A DNA stretch of 64,000 nucleotides from JAEMQF01 sp963850525 (GCA_963850525.1 CAWKLQ010000008.1:310001-374000), one strand, 5' to 3'. Counted from the stretch's first letter, positions 1 to 10,618 are shown. Notes: generated by a model from the sequence alone, not told the origin. Numbers and translations: made by a program.

Positions 1-139
1 CCAGGTCGTCGGGGCCGATCGGCTGGTGCGTTCCGGGGTGCAGCACCGGCGGCGCGGGCTTGGGCAGGTCGGCCTGGATGTTGTACCAGGTCTTGGGAAG
101 CTGCCCTTCGTCGAGCAGGTACTTGATGGTCTGGCTCAT
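1..139 (-). CDS. TrpB2-type tryptophan synthase beta-like protein (5' end only)
   Basis: Only the N-terminal 46 codons are in the window; the gene runs off the left edge. The start is ATG at 139 and the readable segment includes DEGQLPKTWYNIQAD followed by a Pro-rich stretch and HPGTHQPIGP. This is the characteristic N-terminus of the TrpB2 group of PLP-dependent tryptophan synthase beta-like enzymes, which condense indole with serine. The PLP lysine and the rest of the fold lie outside the window, so the assignment rests on the N-terminal signature alone. The gene is divergent from the hemerythrin gene at 485. Confidence 0.7.
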   Translation of the reverse strand, partial: MSQTIKYLLDEGQLPKTWYNIQADLPKPAPPVLHPGTHQPIGPDDL

Positions 140-484
140 GTGTGCCCCTTCTGCGTGCGTTGAGGTGAACGGCCCGCGCGGCGCTTCGCCGCGCGGGTGC
201 TCGGCTGCCGATGGCCCCAACCGCCTTGACGGCACATTGACGCCATCGTGAATAGTGCAACGCGCCCACGCGCGTCCTTTGATCTGGCGCAAAGCAGCGG
301 GGATCGGTCGGCTGCACAGTAGTCGGCCAACCCAGGGCGCACATCATCGGAAACCCCAGGCCCGCGCGCCTGCACACGGGGTGGCTTCGTCGCGTCGGCG
401 AATCGGTTTGACGCAAGTCCAAACTTGCGCCGAAGCGCTGCATAGACTGGCGACTCGCCGAACCGGATGAGGAAGGGGCTCAGC
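140..484. other. 345-bp divergent intergenic region
   Basis: This stretch separates the TrpB2-type gene (leftward) from the hemerythrin gene (rightward) and must hold both promoters. I see no convincing gene in it: open frames on both strands are short and have no recognizable content. The one site worth noting is an FNR-like sequence at 279-292. Confidence 0.6.
279..292. promoter_or_regulatory. Degenerate FNR/Dnr-type box
   Basis: TTGATCTGGCGCAA has a perfect left half-site (TTGAT), a 4-bp spacer and a weak right half-site (CGCAA instead of ATCAA). It lies 193 bp before the hemerythrin start and 140 bp before the divergent TrpB2-type start. The distance and weak right half make this tentative. 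Confidence 0.35.
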
Positions 485-1038
485 ATGGCCGAATTGATCG
501 ACGTATGGCATGCCGAGCACGCCACTTTTTCGCGCCTCCTCGACGTCCTGGACGAACAGGTCGGCGAGTTCTGCGAGGGTCAGGGGCCGGTGTTCGGCCT
601 GATGCTCGACATCGTCTCGTACTTGCGCGAATTCGGCGACGCGTTGCACCATCCGCGCGAAGACGCGGCATTCGCGCGCCTCGTGATCCGCGACCCGGTG
701 CTGCGCCTGCCGATCAATCGGCTGCTGCAGGAACACCGCGCCATCGCCGTGGCGGGCGAAGAATTCGTGAATCGGCTGAACGAAGTGATCGTCGGCAACG
801 TGACGATGCGCGGCACCGTGGAGGCGCTGCGGCCTGTACCTGACCTACTTCAGGCACCACCTGGCCACCGAGGAGCGCGAAATCCTGCCGCGCGCCGCGC
901 GCCTGCTCGAGCCGCACGACTGGAGCTTTGTCGGCAACGCCGTCCCGTCGATACCGGACCCTCTTGCGGCGGATGCGCCGGACGGCGCACTATCGCGAAT
1001 TGCGCGACTACCTGGCTGCGAGCAAGCCCGTCGCCTGA
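485..1038 (+). CDS. Hemerythrin-like cation-binding domain protein (frameshifted)
   Basis: The protein begins MAELIDVWHAEHATFSRLLD and carries hemerythrin-type iron ligands: HAEH near the N-terminus, HHPRED near residue 58, QEHRAI near residue 82 and FRHHLATEE near residue 120. Hemerythrin-domain proteins bind a diiron site and act in O2 or NO sensing and binding. ATG 485 is preferred over the in-frame ATG at 467 because GAGGAAGGGG (468-477) is a good ribosome-binding site for it. The frame breaks near 833 (an extra C in CGGCCTG) and near 990, so the intact product (about 184 aa) is a reconstruction. It is followed by a TerB-like gene, likely co-transcribed. Confidence 0.75.
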
Positions 1039-1090
1039 CGGCACACCCCGTGACACGCTGAGAGACCCACTGACATCGACGGAGGTTTGC

Positions 1091-1527
1091 ATGCACGCCG
1101 CAGCCGAATTCGAAGCACAGTTCAGTCGCCATGGCGCACGTCCTGGCGATGGTGATGGCCACCGAGGCGGAACTCGATTCGCGCGAAGTGCGCATGCTCG
1201 AGGAACTCGATGCCTTCAGACGCATCGGCTTGAGCGAAGCCGGCCTTCCTGCGCATCGTCCGCGAGTACCGCGACGGGGCGTGCAAAGCGCTGTCCGGGC
1301 ACGATACTGCCTGCAATGGGGCGACATGGAAGTCATCGATTCGATCCTCGACGAAGTCCACGACGCCGCGCAGCGCCTCCTGCTGTGCCGCCTGGCGGGC
1401 TGCCTGATCACGACGGACGGGCATATCACGGACATGGAACGCAGCGGTCTACGACCGCATGCTGACGCGCTGGGGCTACACCCAGTCGAGCCTGGCGCAA
1501 GCCATCCTCACCGAGCACGTGCGATAG
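1091..1527 (+). CDS. TerB-like small helical protein (frameshifted)
   Basis: Strong ribosome-binding site GGAGG (1081-1085), then ATG 1091. Piecing frames together gives a roughly 145-residue helical protein with segments such as MATEAELDSREVRMLEELD, FLRIVREYRDG, LLCRLAGCLITTDGHITD and YDRMLTRWGY. Spaced acidic helices and the 'TDGHI(T)D' turn resemble TerB/DjlA-like domains, often annotated as tellurite resistance TerB family; the biochemical role is unknown. At least four frameshifts are needed (near 1130, 1252, 1308 and 1445). It sits directly after the hemerythrin gene and ends 47 bp from the convergent methyltransferase gene. Family assignment is moderate because no single frame is long. 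Confidence 0.5.
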
Positions 1528-1574
1528 GGGACGAGGAGGCTGCGCCGCCGCAGCAGCGCTGACCGGCGGCAGGG

Positions 1575-2205
1575 TCAAGCCTGCGTCGCGAATGCTGAAG
1601 CGTCAGGCTTGCGGGCGATGAGCGTCGCAAACGACTTGATTCGCTCCCCGGCGCAGGGTAGTCGGCGAACTCCGACGCCAGAATCGTCCAGCCAGCAAAG
1701 CGGCGCGGCAACTCGTCGCGCGCGAACAGGCAGTGGCCGGCGGCGTCGAACATGTCGAGGTAGGTCGTCCCCTGGACCAGCACGTTGACGATCGCCGTGC
1801 CGCCCGGCTTGACGTGAGCCTGGAGTTCGGCGAGCGAAGCGAACGCGGTCGGGCAGTCGAAGAACATCAGCAAGCCGATCGAGACGACGCTGTCGAAGTC
1901 TTCGCCGATCGGGTGGTTGCGCAAATCGGCTTGCGCGGCGTCGATGTCCAAGCCCTCCCCGGCTGCCACTTGGCGAACGTGTTCGATCGCGGTGGCGCTC
2001 GCGTCCAGCGCAAGCACCGAACAACCGCGCCGCGCCGCAGCGACGGCCAGATTGCCCATGCCGCAGCCGAAGTCGAGCACCGCCCGCGCAGGTGCGGCAG
2101 CGCCAGCTGCTCGAACGGGTTGAGCTGGAAGTCGTGGTCGCGGATCTGCCTGGCGAATTGCTCGTCGAAATATTCGATGCTTCGATTCGCCGCCAACTCA
2201 GCCAT
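1575..2205 (-). CDS. Class I SAM-dependent methyltransferase (frameshifted)
   Basis: Start ATG 2205 (MAELAANRSIEYFDEQFARQ). After a frameshift near 2080 the SAM-binding motif I VLDFGCGMGNLAV appears, followed by LALDASATAIEHV (motif II region) and the later strands of a Rossmann fold. A second frameshift near 1650, a missing G in a G-run, leads to the C-terminus KSFATLIARKPDASAF. The product is about 210 aa, the size of TehB/UbiG-like small methyltransferases; the substrate is unknown. It starts 9 bp after the ferredoxin stop, so it is the last gene of the benzoyl-CoA operon in this direction. Confidence 0.7.
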
Positions 2206-2213
2206 GGGCCATA

Positions 2214-2460
2214 TCACCCGTGCAATGACTCGTACTTCGCCATCAATTGCTTCCGGCGTTTCCGCAAAGTCCGGGTTCGGCACGATGCAGTCCGCCGGGC
2301 ACACCAGCTTGCACTGCGGTTCGTCTTCGGCGCCGACGCATTCGGTGCAGCGAAACGCGTCGATGATGTAGATGGGGTCGGCGACGCTGATCGCCTCGTT
2401 CGGGCACACCGGCTTGCACGCGTCGCACGCGGTGCAGTTGTCGTTGATGAGCAGGGCCAT
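2214..2460 (-). CDS. fdx: 2[4Fe-4S] ferredoxin of the benzoyl-CoA reductase cluster (frameshifted)
   Basis: MALLINDNCTACDACKPVCP carries the first CxxCxxCxxxCP cluster motif; the second is CTECVGAEDEPQCKLVCP with the eight-residue spacing typical of YfhL/Chromatium-type ferredoxins. The C-terminus reads NPDFAETPE then, after removing one extra G near 2247, QLMAKYESLHG, the usual ending of this family, giving about 81 aa. In Thauera this ferredoxin sits next to bcr genes and is the electron donor to benzoyl-CoA reductase. Here it lies 21 bp after bcrD and 8 bp before the methyltransferase, so it should be co-transcribed with both. Confidence 0.85.
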
Positions 2461-2481
2461 GTTGAATGTCTCCTTGTCGGG

Positions 2482-3326
2482 CTAGGCTGCAACCGCGTCC
2501 TGCAACTCGTTCAGTTTGGCGTGGCGGAACGCCCCCCACAGCGCCGCGCCGATCGCGCCGGCGTAAATCGAATCAGGGTGGCTGAGCGCCGTCACGCCGA
2601 GTTTCTCGGTGAGCATCTCTTCCTGGATCGCCGCGAGCAGGCCACTGTCCAGCGCGAGGCCGCCGGTGATCAGCGCCGTGCCTTGTTTGATGCCCGTGAC
2701 CTTGAGCAGCTTGACGATTCGCGACGCCATCGACAGGTGGATGCCCTTCAGCACATCGGGCGTGGCGATGCCGCGCGACACCATGTTGATGACGTCGGTC
2801 TCGGCGAGCACGGCGCAGATCGAGCTGCACTTCTCCGGGTGTCTTCGAGCTCTGCGACAGCGGACCGATTTCCTCCACTGCAACGCCGAGGTAGCGCGCG
2901 ATGTTCTCCAGAAACTGCCCCGAGCCCGACGCGCATTGGCTCGTCATCTTGTACGACAGCACTTTGCCGCGCGGGTCGACATAGATGGCGCGGCCGTTCA
3001 GCGCGCCGACGTCGACCACTGCGTTGGCGCCGGGGTGCAGGAACACGCCGCCGCGCGCGTGCGTCGTCATCGAATAGAAGTGGCCGGTGGCGAATTTGAC
3101 GTTTTCGCCCTCGCCGGTCGTCGCCGTGTAGTCGATTGCGTCTGCGGCCAAGACCGGCGTCTTCGAGAACGCCGTCGAAACCCTGCTGGGCGAGCAGCAT
3201 CGGGTCGCGGCTGCGAATCCGCTCGCAGCGTTTGGCAAGCCATTGCGGTGGCGCGTCACCGTCGTGGCGGAACAGAACCGATTTGACGGCGCCCGAGCCG
3301 ATGTCCAGGCCAATTGTGTGAATCAT
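2482..3326 (-). CDS. bcrD: Benzoyl-CoA reductase subunit D (frameshifted)
   Basis: The N-terminus MIHTIGLDIGSGAVKSVLF is an ASKHA ATPase phosphate-1 motif; later come QCASGSGQFLENIARYLGV (the Cys that helps hold the bridging [4Fe-4S] cluster lies in this region in the family), ALITGGLALDSGLLAA and HPDSIYAGAIGAALWG. With BcrA it forms the ATP-hydrolysing activator module that pushes electrons into the BcrBC active site. The reconstructed length of about 281 aa matches the family. Frameshifts occur near 3150 (extra T) and 2838 (extra A). The start overlaps the bcrA stop by 4 bp (ATGA), indicating translational coupling. Confidence 0.88.
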
Positions 3327-4682
3327 TCGATGCTCCTCATGCTCTGCGCCTCGATCGCCTTGCCGTCTTCGACAATCGCGCGCCAGGCGAACGTGGCGCC
3401 GCCGAGCGCGCCGGTGTAGATCGAATCGGGATCGATGTTGAGTTGGTCACGTCGCCGTAGTTCTCGCCCACGAGTTGGCGCAGCGACTTCACCGCCGCTT
3501 CGTTCTTCGCCACGCCGCCGGTGAAGGTGAACTGGTCGCGCACGCCGCCCGAGCGCGCCAGGATCGACATCGCGCGCAGGATGATGGCGCGGTGCAGGCC
3601 GGCCATGATGTCTTCGCGCTTGTCGCCTAAGGAGAGGCGGTCGCGCAACTCGGCGCCGGCAAAGACGGTGCACGTCGAGTTGATGCGGATCGTCTTCGTC
3701 GACTTCATCGCCAAGGGCCCGAGTTCGTGCAAGCCCATGTTCATCTCGTCGGCGATGTAGCCGAGATACCGCCCGCAGCCCGCGGCGCAGCGGTCGTTCA
3801 TCTGGAAGCTCTCGACGATTCCCGCCGGGTCGACCTGGATCGCCTTCGTGTCCTGGCCGCCGATGTCGAGCACCGTCGCCGTTCCCGGGTACATGACGTG
3901 CGCGCCCAGGCCGTGGCAGAGGATCTCGGAGCGGATGTGTTCCTTGGAAAACGGCAGCCGCGCGCGGCCATAGCCGGTGCCGACGACATAGGTTTCTTCC
4001 AGCTCGGTGTCGAGGATGCCCTTGATCGGCGCTTCCACCTGGGCTGCGGCGCGCCTGCGTCTCGGGCAGCGCGACGAAGGTGCGCTCGAGCGCCGCGAGC
4101 AAGTGGCGCCGGATCGAATCGGCGTAGATGCGGTTCTCGACTTCGATGATGGAGCGGTCGAACACGTTGAGCAGGTATTCGTAGCGCGTGCCGGCCTCCT
4201 TGGCCACGACTTCGCCGGTGGCGAGGTACTGGCTGCCGGCGATGTCGCGAAAGAAGTCCGACTTGCGCCTGGCGCCCGGCGCAAACAGCAACGGCGCCTC
4301 CGCAGTCAATCGTCGGAACACTTCTGTCAGCGCTTCGCCCACCGCCGCGTTGGCGCGAGCCGAACTTGGCTGTGATCAGACTGCGCTGGCAGGTCTGTTC
4401 CAGGTCGGCGAGTTGCTCGAGGTACTGCTCAGAGCGAAAGTCGCGCTCGAGCTGACCGAGAAAACCGTCGAGCGCGCCATTCAACGCTTGCGTGCTCCCC
4501 AGCTTCTGACGGAACAGGTGAAAGCGGCTGTTGACGAGCGCCTCCTGCTTGGCAATCGCCGCCGCCGTGTCGTAGTTCGAGCGCGAATTCGTGATGCCGC
4601 GGCCGAGGATGTTCTGGTTCTCGTCGACGACGACCGCCTTGGTCGTCGTCGAGCCGAGATCGATGCCGATGAAGCAGCGCAT
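3323..4682 (-). CDS. bcrA: Benzoyl-CoA reductase subunit A (frameshifted)
   Basis: MRCFIGIDLGSTTTKAVVVD is the ASKHA ATPase P1 loop. Further on are VLDIGGQDTKAIQVDPAG (P2/adenosine region), NDRCAAGCGRYLGYIADEM, NSTCTVFAGAEL, TFTGGVAKNEAAV and NIDPDSIYTGALGGA. BcrA pairs with BcrD to form the ATP-dependent electron activator. The reconstructed length is about 450 aa, slightly longer than the roughly 436 aa of known BcrA. Frameshifts lie near 4362 (extra C), 4055 (extra C) and 3447 (probable loss of a C). It follows bcrB by 18 bp. Confidence 0.88.
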
Positions 4683-4700
4683 GGCTCTTCCCTTTTTTCT

Positions 4701-6069
4701 TCAGTGGGCCACGGCGATCGGAATGATCGCGGCGCATGATGACTTGCGGCGCTCGGCAGCGAACGCTGCGCCGCGCTTCGCCTTGACCATCTGGAAATAG
4801 CTCTCCAGGCGGTTCTTCACGTTGGCCGCGGAGAAGTAGCGCGGGTCCACCAGATCGGTCTCGATGAACGCGGCAGGCTTGCCGGTGCGCTTCTCGACTT
4901 CGCGCATGATCAGCAGCTGCCCTGCCGAAAAGCTGTTGCAGCTCTTGATCGAGTTGATCAGCAGCCCGTCGGCCTGGTACTCGTCGATGTACTTGCAGAT
5001 CATGTCGACGCGCGAGGGCAGGTTCAGATTCGTGTAGCAACCCAGGCAGTACTCGGCGAGCGACTCGAGCGGATGCTCGGGGTCATGCCGGAAGCCGAAG
5101 TCGTAGAGGCCGCCGACCTTGGCGTAGGTCGACGACACGACCACCGCGCCTTCGTCGTAGAACATCTTCCAGAACTCGCGGAAGTGCGTCCAGTTGGGCG
5201 GCCCCTCGACGACCAGGCGGTACTTCTCTTCGCCCATCTCGCCTTCGGGCGTGATCGGGCCCTTGCCTTCGCGCACGCGCTGCTCGATCTCGGCGTTCAG
5301 CACCCGGTAGAACTCGGTCGCCTCGGGCGTGCCGCGAAACGCGGTGAAGATCGGGCCGATGTAGTACACCGCGCCGAAATAGCCGTCGATCGGCGACGGC
5401 CGGTGCTTCGCCGACTGCAGCACGCGCACCAGGTTCTCTTCGGCCTTCACCGATTCGCGCATGTACTCGCGCAGGCGGTCGATGTCGAACTTGACGCCCG
5501 AGATCCGCTCGAGCGTCGGGATCACGGTTTCCTTCAACTGCCTGCACGACGTAGTCGCGCATGTTCGGCGCGATATGGCCTTCGCCCTGGTAAGGCACGT
5601 GCAGCATCACGCTTTCGCAGCCGTACTTGTGGCGGATCAGCTCGAACCACTTCATGAAGGTGAAGCAGCCGGTGTAGGAGAGCAGCAGGATGTCGGGCTT
5701 GGGCATCGGGTCGCCCGTCGGCCCGATCTCGCCGCCCAGCATCATTCCCAGGTCCGACTTGACGTAGGTGCAGACGTCTTCCGACTGGCCGTCGCGTTCG
5801 GCGTCCATGATGAACTTGCCCGACTTCTTGCGCAGGCCGTTTTGCAGCGCGTTCGTCTCGGGCAGGCTGCGCGCGAAGTCGAAGCACATCAGCAACTCGT
5901 TCAGGTTGCCCGGAACAAAGGTCGCCGAGACCTTGCGGTTGTTCGCCCGCGCCGTGGCCAGGTCCATGTAGTTCTTGTTGATCAGCTCCTTTTGCAGCCA
6001 CATCGCGTCTTCTTTCTGGACGACGGGCTTCTTGGTCGACTGCGGCAGGGTGACGGTGGCAGTGTTCAT
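4701..6069 (-). CDS. bcrB: Benzoyl-CoA reductase subunit B (frameshifted)
   Basis: The protein belongs to the BcrB/BcrC/HgdB family, which with BcrC binds benzoyl-CoA and the catalytic [4Fe-4S] clusters. Visible family segments include LLLSYTGCFTFMKWFELI, AVYYIGPIFTAFRGTPEA, EGPPNWTHFREFWKMF, EYCLGCYTNLNLPSRVDMI and LLINSIKSCNSFSAGQLL; the cysteines in these are candidate cluster ligands. One frameshift near 5541 (CAGGCAG where CAGCAG is expected) joins MRDYVV to QLKETVIPTLERISG. The reconstructed length is about 455 aa. A palindromic repeat lies just upstream, between bcrC and bcrB. Confidence 0.88.
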
Positions 6070-6092
6070 GATGTGGCACCTCCGGTAGAACT

Positions 6093-6161
6093 GTCATCCC
6101 GGCGCACGCCGGGATCCAGATTTGCGTGCAAGGAGTGGATCCCGGCTTTCGCCGGGATGAC
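6093..6161. repeat. Palindromic intergenic repeat, family A copy 1 (two hairpin units)
   Basis: GTCATCCCGGC-GCAC-GCCGGGATCCA is followed after about 20 bp by TGGATCCCGGC-TTTC-GCCGGGATGAC. Each unit is a perfect hairpin and the two units are inverted to each other. The same pattern recurs at 10619, 18595 and 48930. This copy lies inside the bcr operon, between bcrC and bcrB. Confidence 0.85.
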
Positions 6162-6187
6162 GGGGTGCGAGGGGCGGTTCAAGCGGT

Positions 6188-7373
6188 TCATGCGGCGCTC
6201 CACAATTTGATCGAATCGGCAAACGTGCCGGCCTGCTCGCGGATCGGCGCCATCTGGCCGGTGTTCTCCGCGTACTTGAAGGCGGTGTGCGGAATCGCGT
6301 GCTTGGTGAGCACGTCTTGCAGCATGGGACGCTCGAGCAGCGCCGGGTCGCAGAACGACGGCGCGGCGAAGATCACGCCCTCGGCGCCGCGCGTCTTCAC
6401 CTGCTTCATGAGGAACACGCCCTTCTCCTGGCGCGTCGCTTCGTACTTGGCCGCCGTCGTCGCCGAGCGGTGCAGGAACGCGCGCGACAACTCCTGCAGC
6501 GGATTTGCGTTCGCCGGTACCTCGTCGAGCAGCCAGCGCGTGACGAGCATGAAGTCGTCGTCGACGATGTAGCAGCCGGCCATCTCGATCGATTTGATCA
6601 GCGCCAGCGGCGGCTGCTCGCAAAAGCCCCCGGTGAGCACGACGCGCGCGTTGTCGCGCCGTGGCCGCTTGACTTTCTCGGCCGCACCAGGTACTCGCGC
6701 ACCAGAGCCGTGTGTTCCTCCACCGGCAACACCATGCCGGCGCGCAGCACCAGGTAGACCTCTGCCGTCGGTGCCTGCCAGGGCTTGGCGGCGCGGTACG
6801 CGTAGAGCTCGCGCACCGCGGCGCGGTTTTCGTTGTAGACCCGGATCGAGGCATTCAGGTCGGCGTCGGTGATGGGCCGGCCGGCGATTCTTGCCAGGTC
6901 GTCGCGCAGGATCTGCATTTCTTCGATGTAGAACCTGCCGCCCACTTCGTCTTCGAAGTTCTGCGGCACGTCGATGTAGCGAACGTACTTGTCCTTGAAC
7001 AGCATCTGCCACATGCCCGAGAAGTTGCGGATCACGTCGCAGATCGACGGGAACAGCATGCCGTCCAGGCAGTTCAGGCGCCCGGTCAGGCCGAGTTCGA
7101 TCGTCGAGCGCGGAATCCGGCAGATGTAGCTCTGGTAGTAGGCGTCGCCCTGAATCACTTCCAGCGCGTCGCCACCGCCGAGGATTCCCACCGGCAGCAT
7201 GCCCGCCGCATGGATGAGTTCGCGCGGCACGTAGACCGGCATGTAGCCGATCGCCTTGCGCCCCGGCATGCGCCGCCTTCCACTGCTTGACGGCGTCGAA
7301 CTCGAGGTCCTCGAAGAGCTGCCTGGCAGCGCTCGACGATGGGCACCACCGGGGAGATGGCAATCGTGTTCAT
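6188..7373 (-). CDS. bcrC: Benzoyl-CoA reductase subunit C (frameshifted)
   Basis: Family segments include AIGYMPVYVPRELIHAAGML, GDAYYQSYICRIPRSTIELG, FPSICDVIRNFSGMWQ, VVLTGGFCEQPPLALIKSIE and FAAPSFCDPALLERPML, all typical of BcrC, which shares the active-site clusters with BcrB. The start ATG 7373 (MNTIAISPVVPIVERCQ) overlaps the dch stop (ATGA). Frameshifts are inferred near 7315 (CAGGCAG for CAGCAG), 7265 and 6680, and the reconstructed length is about 393 aa, as in Thauera. The order had-oah-dch-bcrC-bcrB-bcrA-bcrD-fdx is the Thauera-type order. Confidence 0.88.
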
Positions 7374-8195
7374 CAATGGTGCTCCCAATGCGGCTTGCGC
7401 TTGGCGAGGAATGCCGTCAGGCCTTCGTTCGCGTCGCGCGTTTTCATGAGACGGTCCAGATACAGCGCTTCGACGTCCGCCAGGCGCTGGCGCACGTCGC
7501 GAATCATCGCGCCGCGCGCTGCGCTGACCGCGCAGGCGAGCGAGGCCGCGCTCTTGTTTTCGAGGTGCTGCTCGAAGTACGCGAGCGCGGCGATCTGCGG
7601 GTCTTCGAACACGGTGTGCACGAGGCCGAGTGCCTTGGCCTGCGGCAGCACCGATCGTCGCCCCGGAAAACAGCAGGTCTTCCGCCGCCGGTTGATTGAT
7701 GCGGTAGGGCAAGAGTACCGATGCCGCCGGCGCAAACACGCCAAGCTTCATCTCGGGCTGGCCGAATTGCGCGTCGGGCGCGGCGAAGATCATGCTGCCG
7801 GCCAGCGCCACTTCCAGGCCACCGCCCAGGCATTGGCCGCGCACCGCGACAAGAATCGGCACCGGGAATTGCAGCATGCGCATCACCAGCGTGTGCAGCG
7901 AGCCGAGCATCGCTGCGCAATTGCCCGGCAGGTGTTCTTCGACGCTCGCGCCGAAGCTGAAGTGGTCGCCCTGCGCGTCGAGCAGCACGGCGCGCAAATC
8001 CGTTCTGGCGTGCCAGGCGACGAGCGCACCGTCGAGCGCAGCAATCATGTCCGCGTCGATGAGGTTGGCCTTGGGGCGATTCAGGCGCAGCCGCAGCAGC
8101 GCGTCGCCGTGTTCGAGCCAGTCCTGCACCGGCTGCGCGTCAGACCGCGTCGCCTGCGGCGGCCGATCCTGCGCCGCGTGCGACCGGTCAGCCAT
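7373..8195 (-). CDS. dch: Cyclohexa-1,5-diene-1-carbonyl-CoA hydratase (frameshifted)
   Basis: A crotonase-fold enzyme expected to hydrate the dienoyl-CoA product of benzoyl-CoA reductase to 6-hydroxycyclohex-1-ene-1-carbonyl-CoA. Visible are LLRLRLNRPKANLIDADMI, the oxyanion-hole region HFSFGASVEEHLPG and RGQCLGGGLEVALAGSM, then FAAPDAQFGQPEMKLGVFAP. One frameshift near 7650 (extra G before CAGGCC) separates the N-terminal 180 residues from QAKALGLVHTVFEDPQ and the rest. The length of about 273 aa fits the family. The start ATG 8195 overlaps the oah stop by 8 bp, and the end overlaps bcrC. Confidence 0.86.
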
Positions 8196-9318
8196 GTCGC
8201 TTCGCCTTGGGCTGGATCGAATCGTGCAGCGGGCCGACCCAACTCTCGCCTGCGGCGAGCTTCTGGCGCAGCAGCACAAAGTCGACTTCGCGGTCGTCCT
8301 TACTGCCTTCGTTGAACGCGGTGAAACCGCTGCGCGCTTCGGTCACCATGTTCAGCGCGAGCCAGGCGCGCGCGTCTTCCTTGTTGCGATTCCAGGCTTC
8401 GAGTTTGGGCTTGCGCAACTCTTCCAAGGTCTTCGTCGTGCAGTCGGGGAAAGTGAGCAGAACCTTGGCGCACAGCTCCTCGACCTTCGCGTCGAGCATC
8501 GACAAGTCCACCGTGCCGCGCGCGAGCAGCGCCTTGCCCGCTTTCTGCGGATCGCCCGTCTTGGCTTCGCCGTAGGCATTGCGGCCGAACTCGTCAAACT
8601 GCCGCTGCGTCTCGACGAGCGGATTGGCGATGAACTTGCCGTCCACTTTGAGCGCCGGAACGATGTCGGTCAGGATGCCCATCTGGTACGCCTTGTGCGC
8701 CGAGAACGGCTCGCACAGCACACAAGCGGCCATCGCGCGCTCCGACGCCGACGATGACGGGCAGGAAGTCGGTCGCGCCGCCGATCGGCGCCGAACCGTG
8801 TTTCGGGCCGGCTTGGCCGAAGCGCGCAAGGTCCTGCGCGACCGAGAAGTCGCACGCCATGCCGATTTCCTGGCCGCCGCCGATGCGCATGCCGTTGACG
8901 CGGCAGATCACCGGCTTGTCGCACGCCAGGATGGCGGACACCATGTCGTTGAACAGGCGCATGTACTGGCGGTACTCCTGCGGCTGGCCGGCGTAATACT
9001 CGGCGTATTCCTTGGTGTTGCCGCCGGTGCAAAACGCCTTGTCGCCCGCGCCGGTGAAGACGACGCAACTCACGTCGCGCGCGTTCGAGGCGGCGCGAAA
9101 CGCCAGGATCGCGCCCTTCACCATGTCGGTCGTGTACGAGTTGAACTGCGTCGGGTTGTCCAGCGTGATCCAGGCGTTGAACAGGCCGGGAACGACCGCG
9201 CCGTCGGGCGTTTTCGCCGGGCGCTTTTCGTAGCGGATTCCGGGTTTGGCGATGTCGTCGACGAGGTCGTGGTTCTTGAACTCGCGCAGCTGCGAGACAT
9301 TTTGTCGGGAGCATTCAT
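8188..9318 (-). CDS. oah: 6-oxocyclohex-1-ene-1-carbonyl-CoA hydrolase (frameshifted)
   Basis: A crotonase-superfamily ring-opening hydrolase that would convert 6-oxocyclohex-1-ene-1-carbonyl-CoA to 3-hydroxypimelyl-CoA. Diagnostic stretches are REFKNHDLVDDIAKPGI, FTGAGDKAFCTGGNTKEYAE, VICRVNGMRIGGGQEIGMAC and FGQAGPKHGSAPIGGATDF, followed after a frameshift near 8745 by ERAMAACVLCEPFSAHKAYQ. A second frameshift lies close to the start (MNAPDKMS then QLREF, near 9297). The reconstructed length of about 376 aa equals the Thauera enzyme. It begins 23 bp after the had stop. Confidence 0.88.
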
Positions 9319-9341
9319 GCGAGTATCTCCTAGAGGTTCAG

Positions 9342-10426
9342 TCAATGGGCCAGGCCAAGTGCCGGGACGAGCACGGCACGTTTCTTGATGTCGTGGTGGT
9401 GCACCGCGGCGAACACGTCGTTGATGTCGTCCAGCGGATGGAGTTCGACGAAGGGCTTGATCTGCACCTTGCCCTGCAGCACCAGGTCGAGCGCTTCGGG
9501 GTAGGCCTCGGGCGGGCAACCCCAGTTGCCGATGGCGCGCGCGTCGAACGCCATCAGGTTGGACAGGCGCACCTCCACCTTGTCCATCGTGAAGCCGACG
9601 ACCGACAGCGTCGCACCGTGCACGAGCAGGCTGTACGCAGTCAACTGCCCGGCCGCGCTGCCCGAACACTCGAAGATGAACCACTCGGTGCTGCGCAGGC
9701 CGTTCTTCTTCGCGAATTCGAAGATCGCCGACTTGAGCGCCTTGGCGTCCAAGTTGCGGCTGTTCAACGTCAGTGCGGCGCCATGTTTTGCGATTTGCCC
9801 GAGCTTGGCGTCGTCGACGTCGATCGCCACCACCTTGGCGCCGAATGCGTTCGCAACCTGCACGCAGTAGCCGCCCACGCCGCCGGCGCCGACGACGATG
9901 GCCAGGCTTCCCGGAGTCACACCAGCGCGACGCACCGCCTGGTAGGGAGTGGTCAGTGCATCCGCAACGATCGAAACCTCGGCGAGCGTGAGGCCGGCGA
10001 GCTCCAGGCGCGCCTCGTCGACTTCGCACAAGCCGCGTGCCGGTACGACGATGTGGCTGGCAAAGCCGCCCTGGATGTCGTTGCCCGGCATCTTCTGCTG
10101 GCGGCAAATCGTTCCCAGGCCGCGCTGGCACAAGTCGCATTCGCCGCAAGGCAGCACCGCCGGCACGATGACGGCCTTGTCGGCCCAGCGCTTGCGCTGC
10201 CGGCGCCGCACGCGACGACCCGGCCGCTGACTTCGTGGCCGAGCGCGAGCGGCAGCGCATGTGTCGTGCGCACGCCGTCATAGAAATAGCCGAGGTCGGT
10301 GTGGCAGACGCCGCAGCCGGCGACCGCGACCACCACTTCGCCCGGGCCGGCGACGGCGTCGAACGGCGCAGTTCGAGCGGCGTGTTCGCCGCCTTCATCA
10401 ACCAACGGTGGGCTTGGATGATTCAT
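9342..10426 (-). CDS. had: 6-hydroxycyclohex-1-ene-1-carbonyl-CoA dehydrogenase (frameshifted)
   Basis: A zinc-type medium-chain alcohol dehydrogenase expected to oxidize 6-hydroxycyclohex-1-ene-1-carbonyl-CoA with NAD+. GCGVCHTDLGYFYDGV holds the catalytic zinc Cys; the structural-zinc cysteines are in CGECDLCQRGLGTIC; the NAD-binding motif is VVGAGGVGGYCVQVANAFG. The enzyme sits first in the dearomatization cluster, as in Thauera. Frameshifts are inferred near 10417, 10370 and 10200. ATG 10426 is preceded by GGAAG on the coding strand. The upstream divergent region carries an FNR-type box at 10567. Confidence 0.88.
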
Positions 10427-10566
10427 CGCTTCCATCCTTTCGTTCGTCACCGGACGCGCGTACCGCGCAAGCACGTGACGCGATCCGCGATCTTCCCGCC
10501 TATTGTTGTATTCTGGTACCGGAATGCGTGTTTCGCCAATTATCGAGGCCGTGACATGCGCCGAAC

Positions 10567-10580
10567 TTGATCTGGATCAG
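10567..10580. promoter_or_regulatory. FNR/Dnr-type box between had and korA
   Basis: TTGATCTGGATCAG matches TTGAT-N4-ATCAA at 9 of 10 conserved positions. It lies in the divergent region between the benzoyl-CoA operon (had start 10426) and the korA operon (start 10718), about 140 bp from each. It could give anaerobic control of either or both. Confidence 0.6.
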
Positions 10581-10618
10581 ACATGGAGCGCTGCGCAAAC
10601 GCTTCACTAGCCTTGTAT

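Noticed and set aside
6093..6161. Repeat pair considered as a CRISPR-like array
   Set aside because: Only two inverted units, no regular spacers and no cas genes; it is a hairpin repeat seen at dispersed sites.
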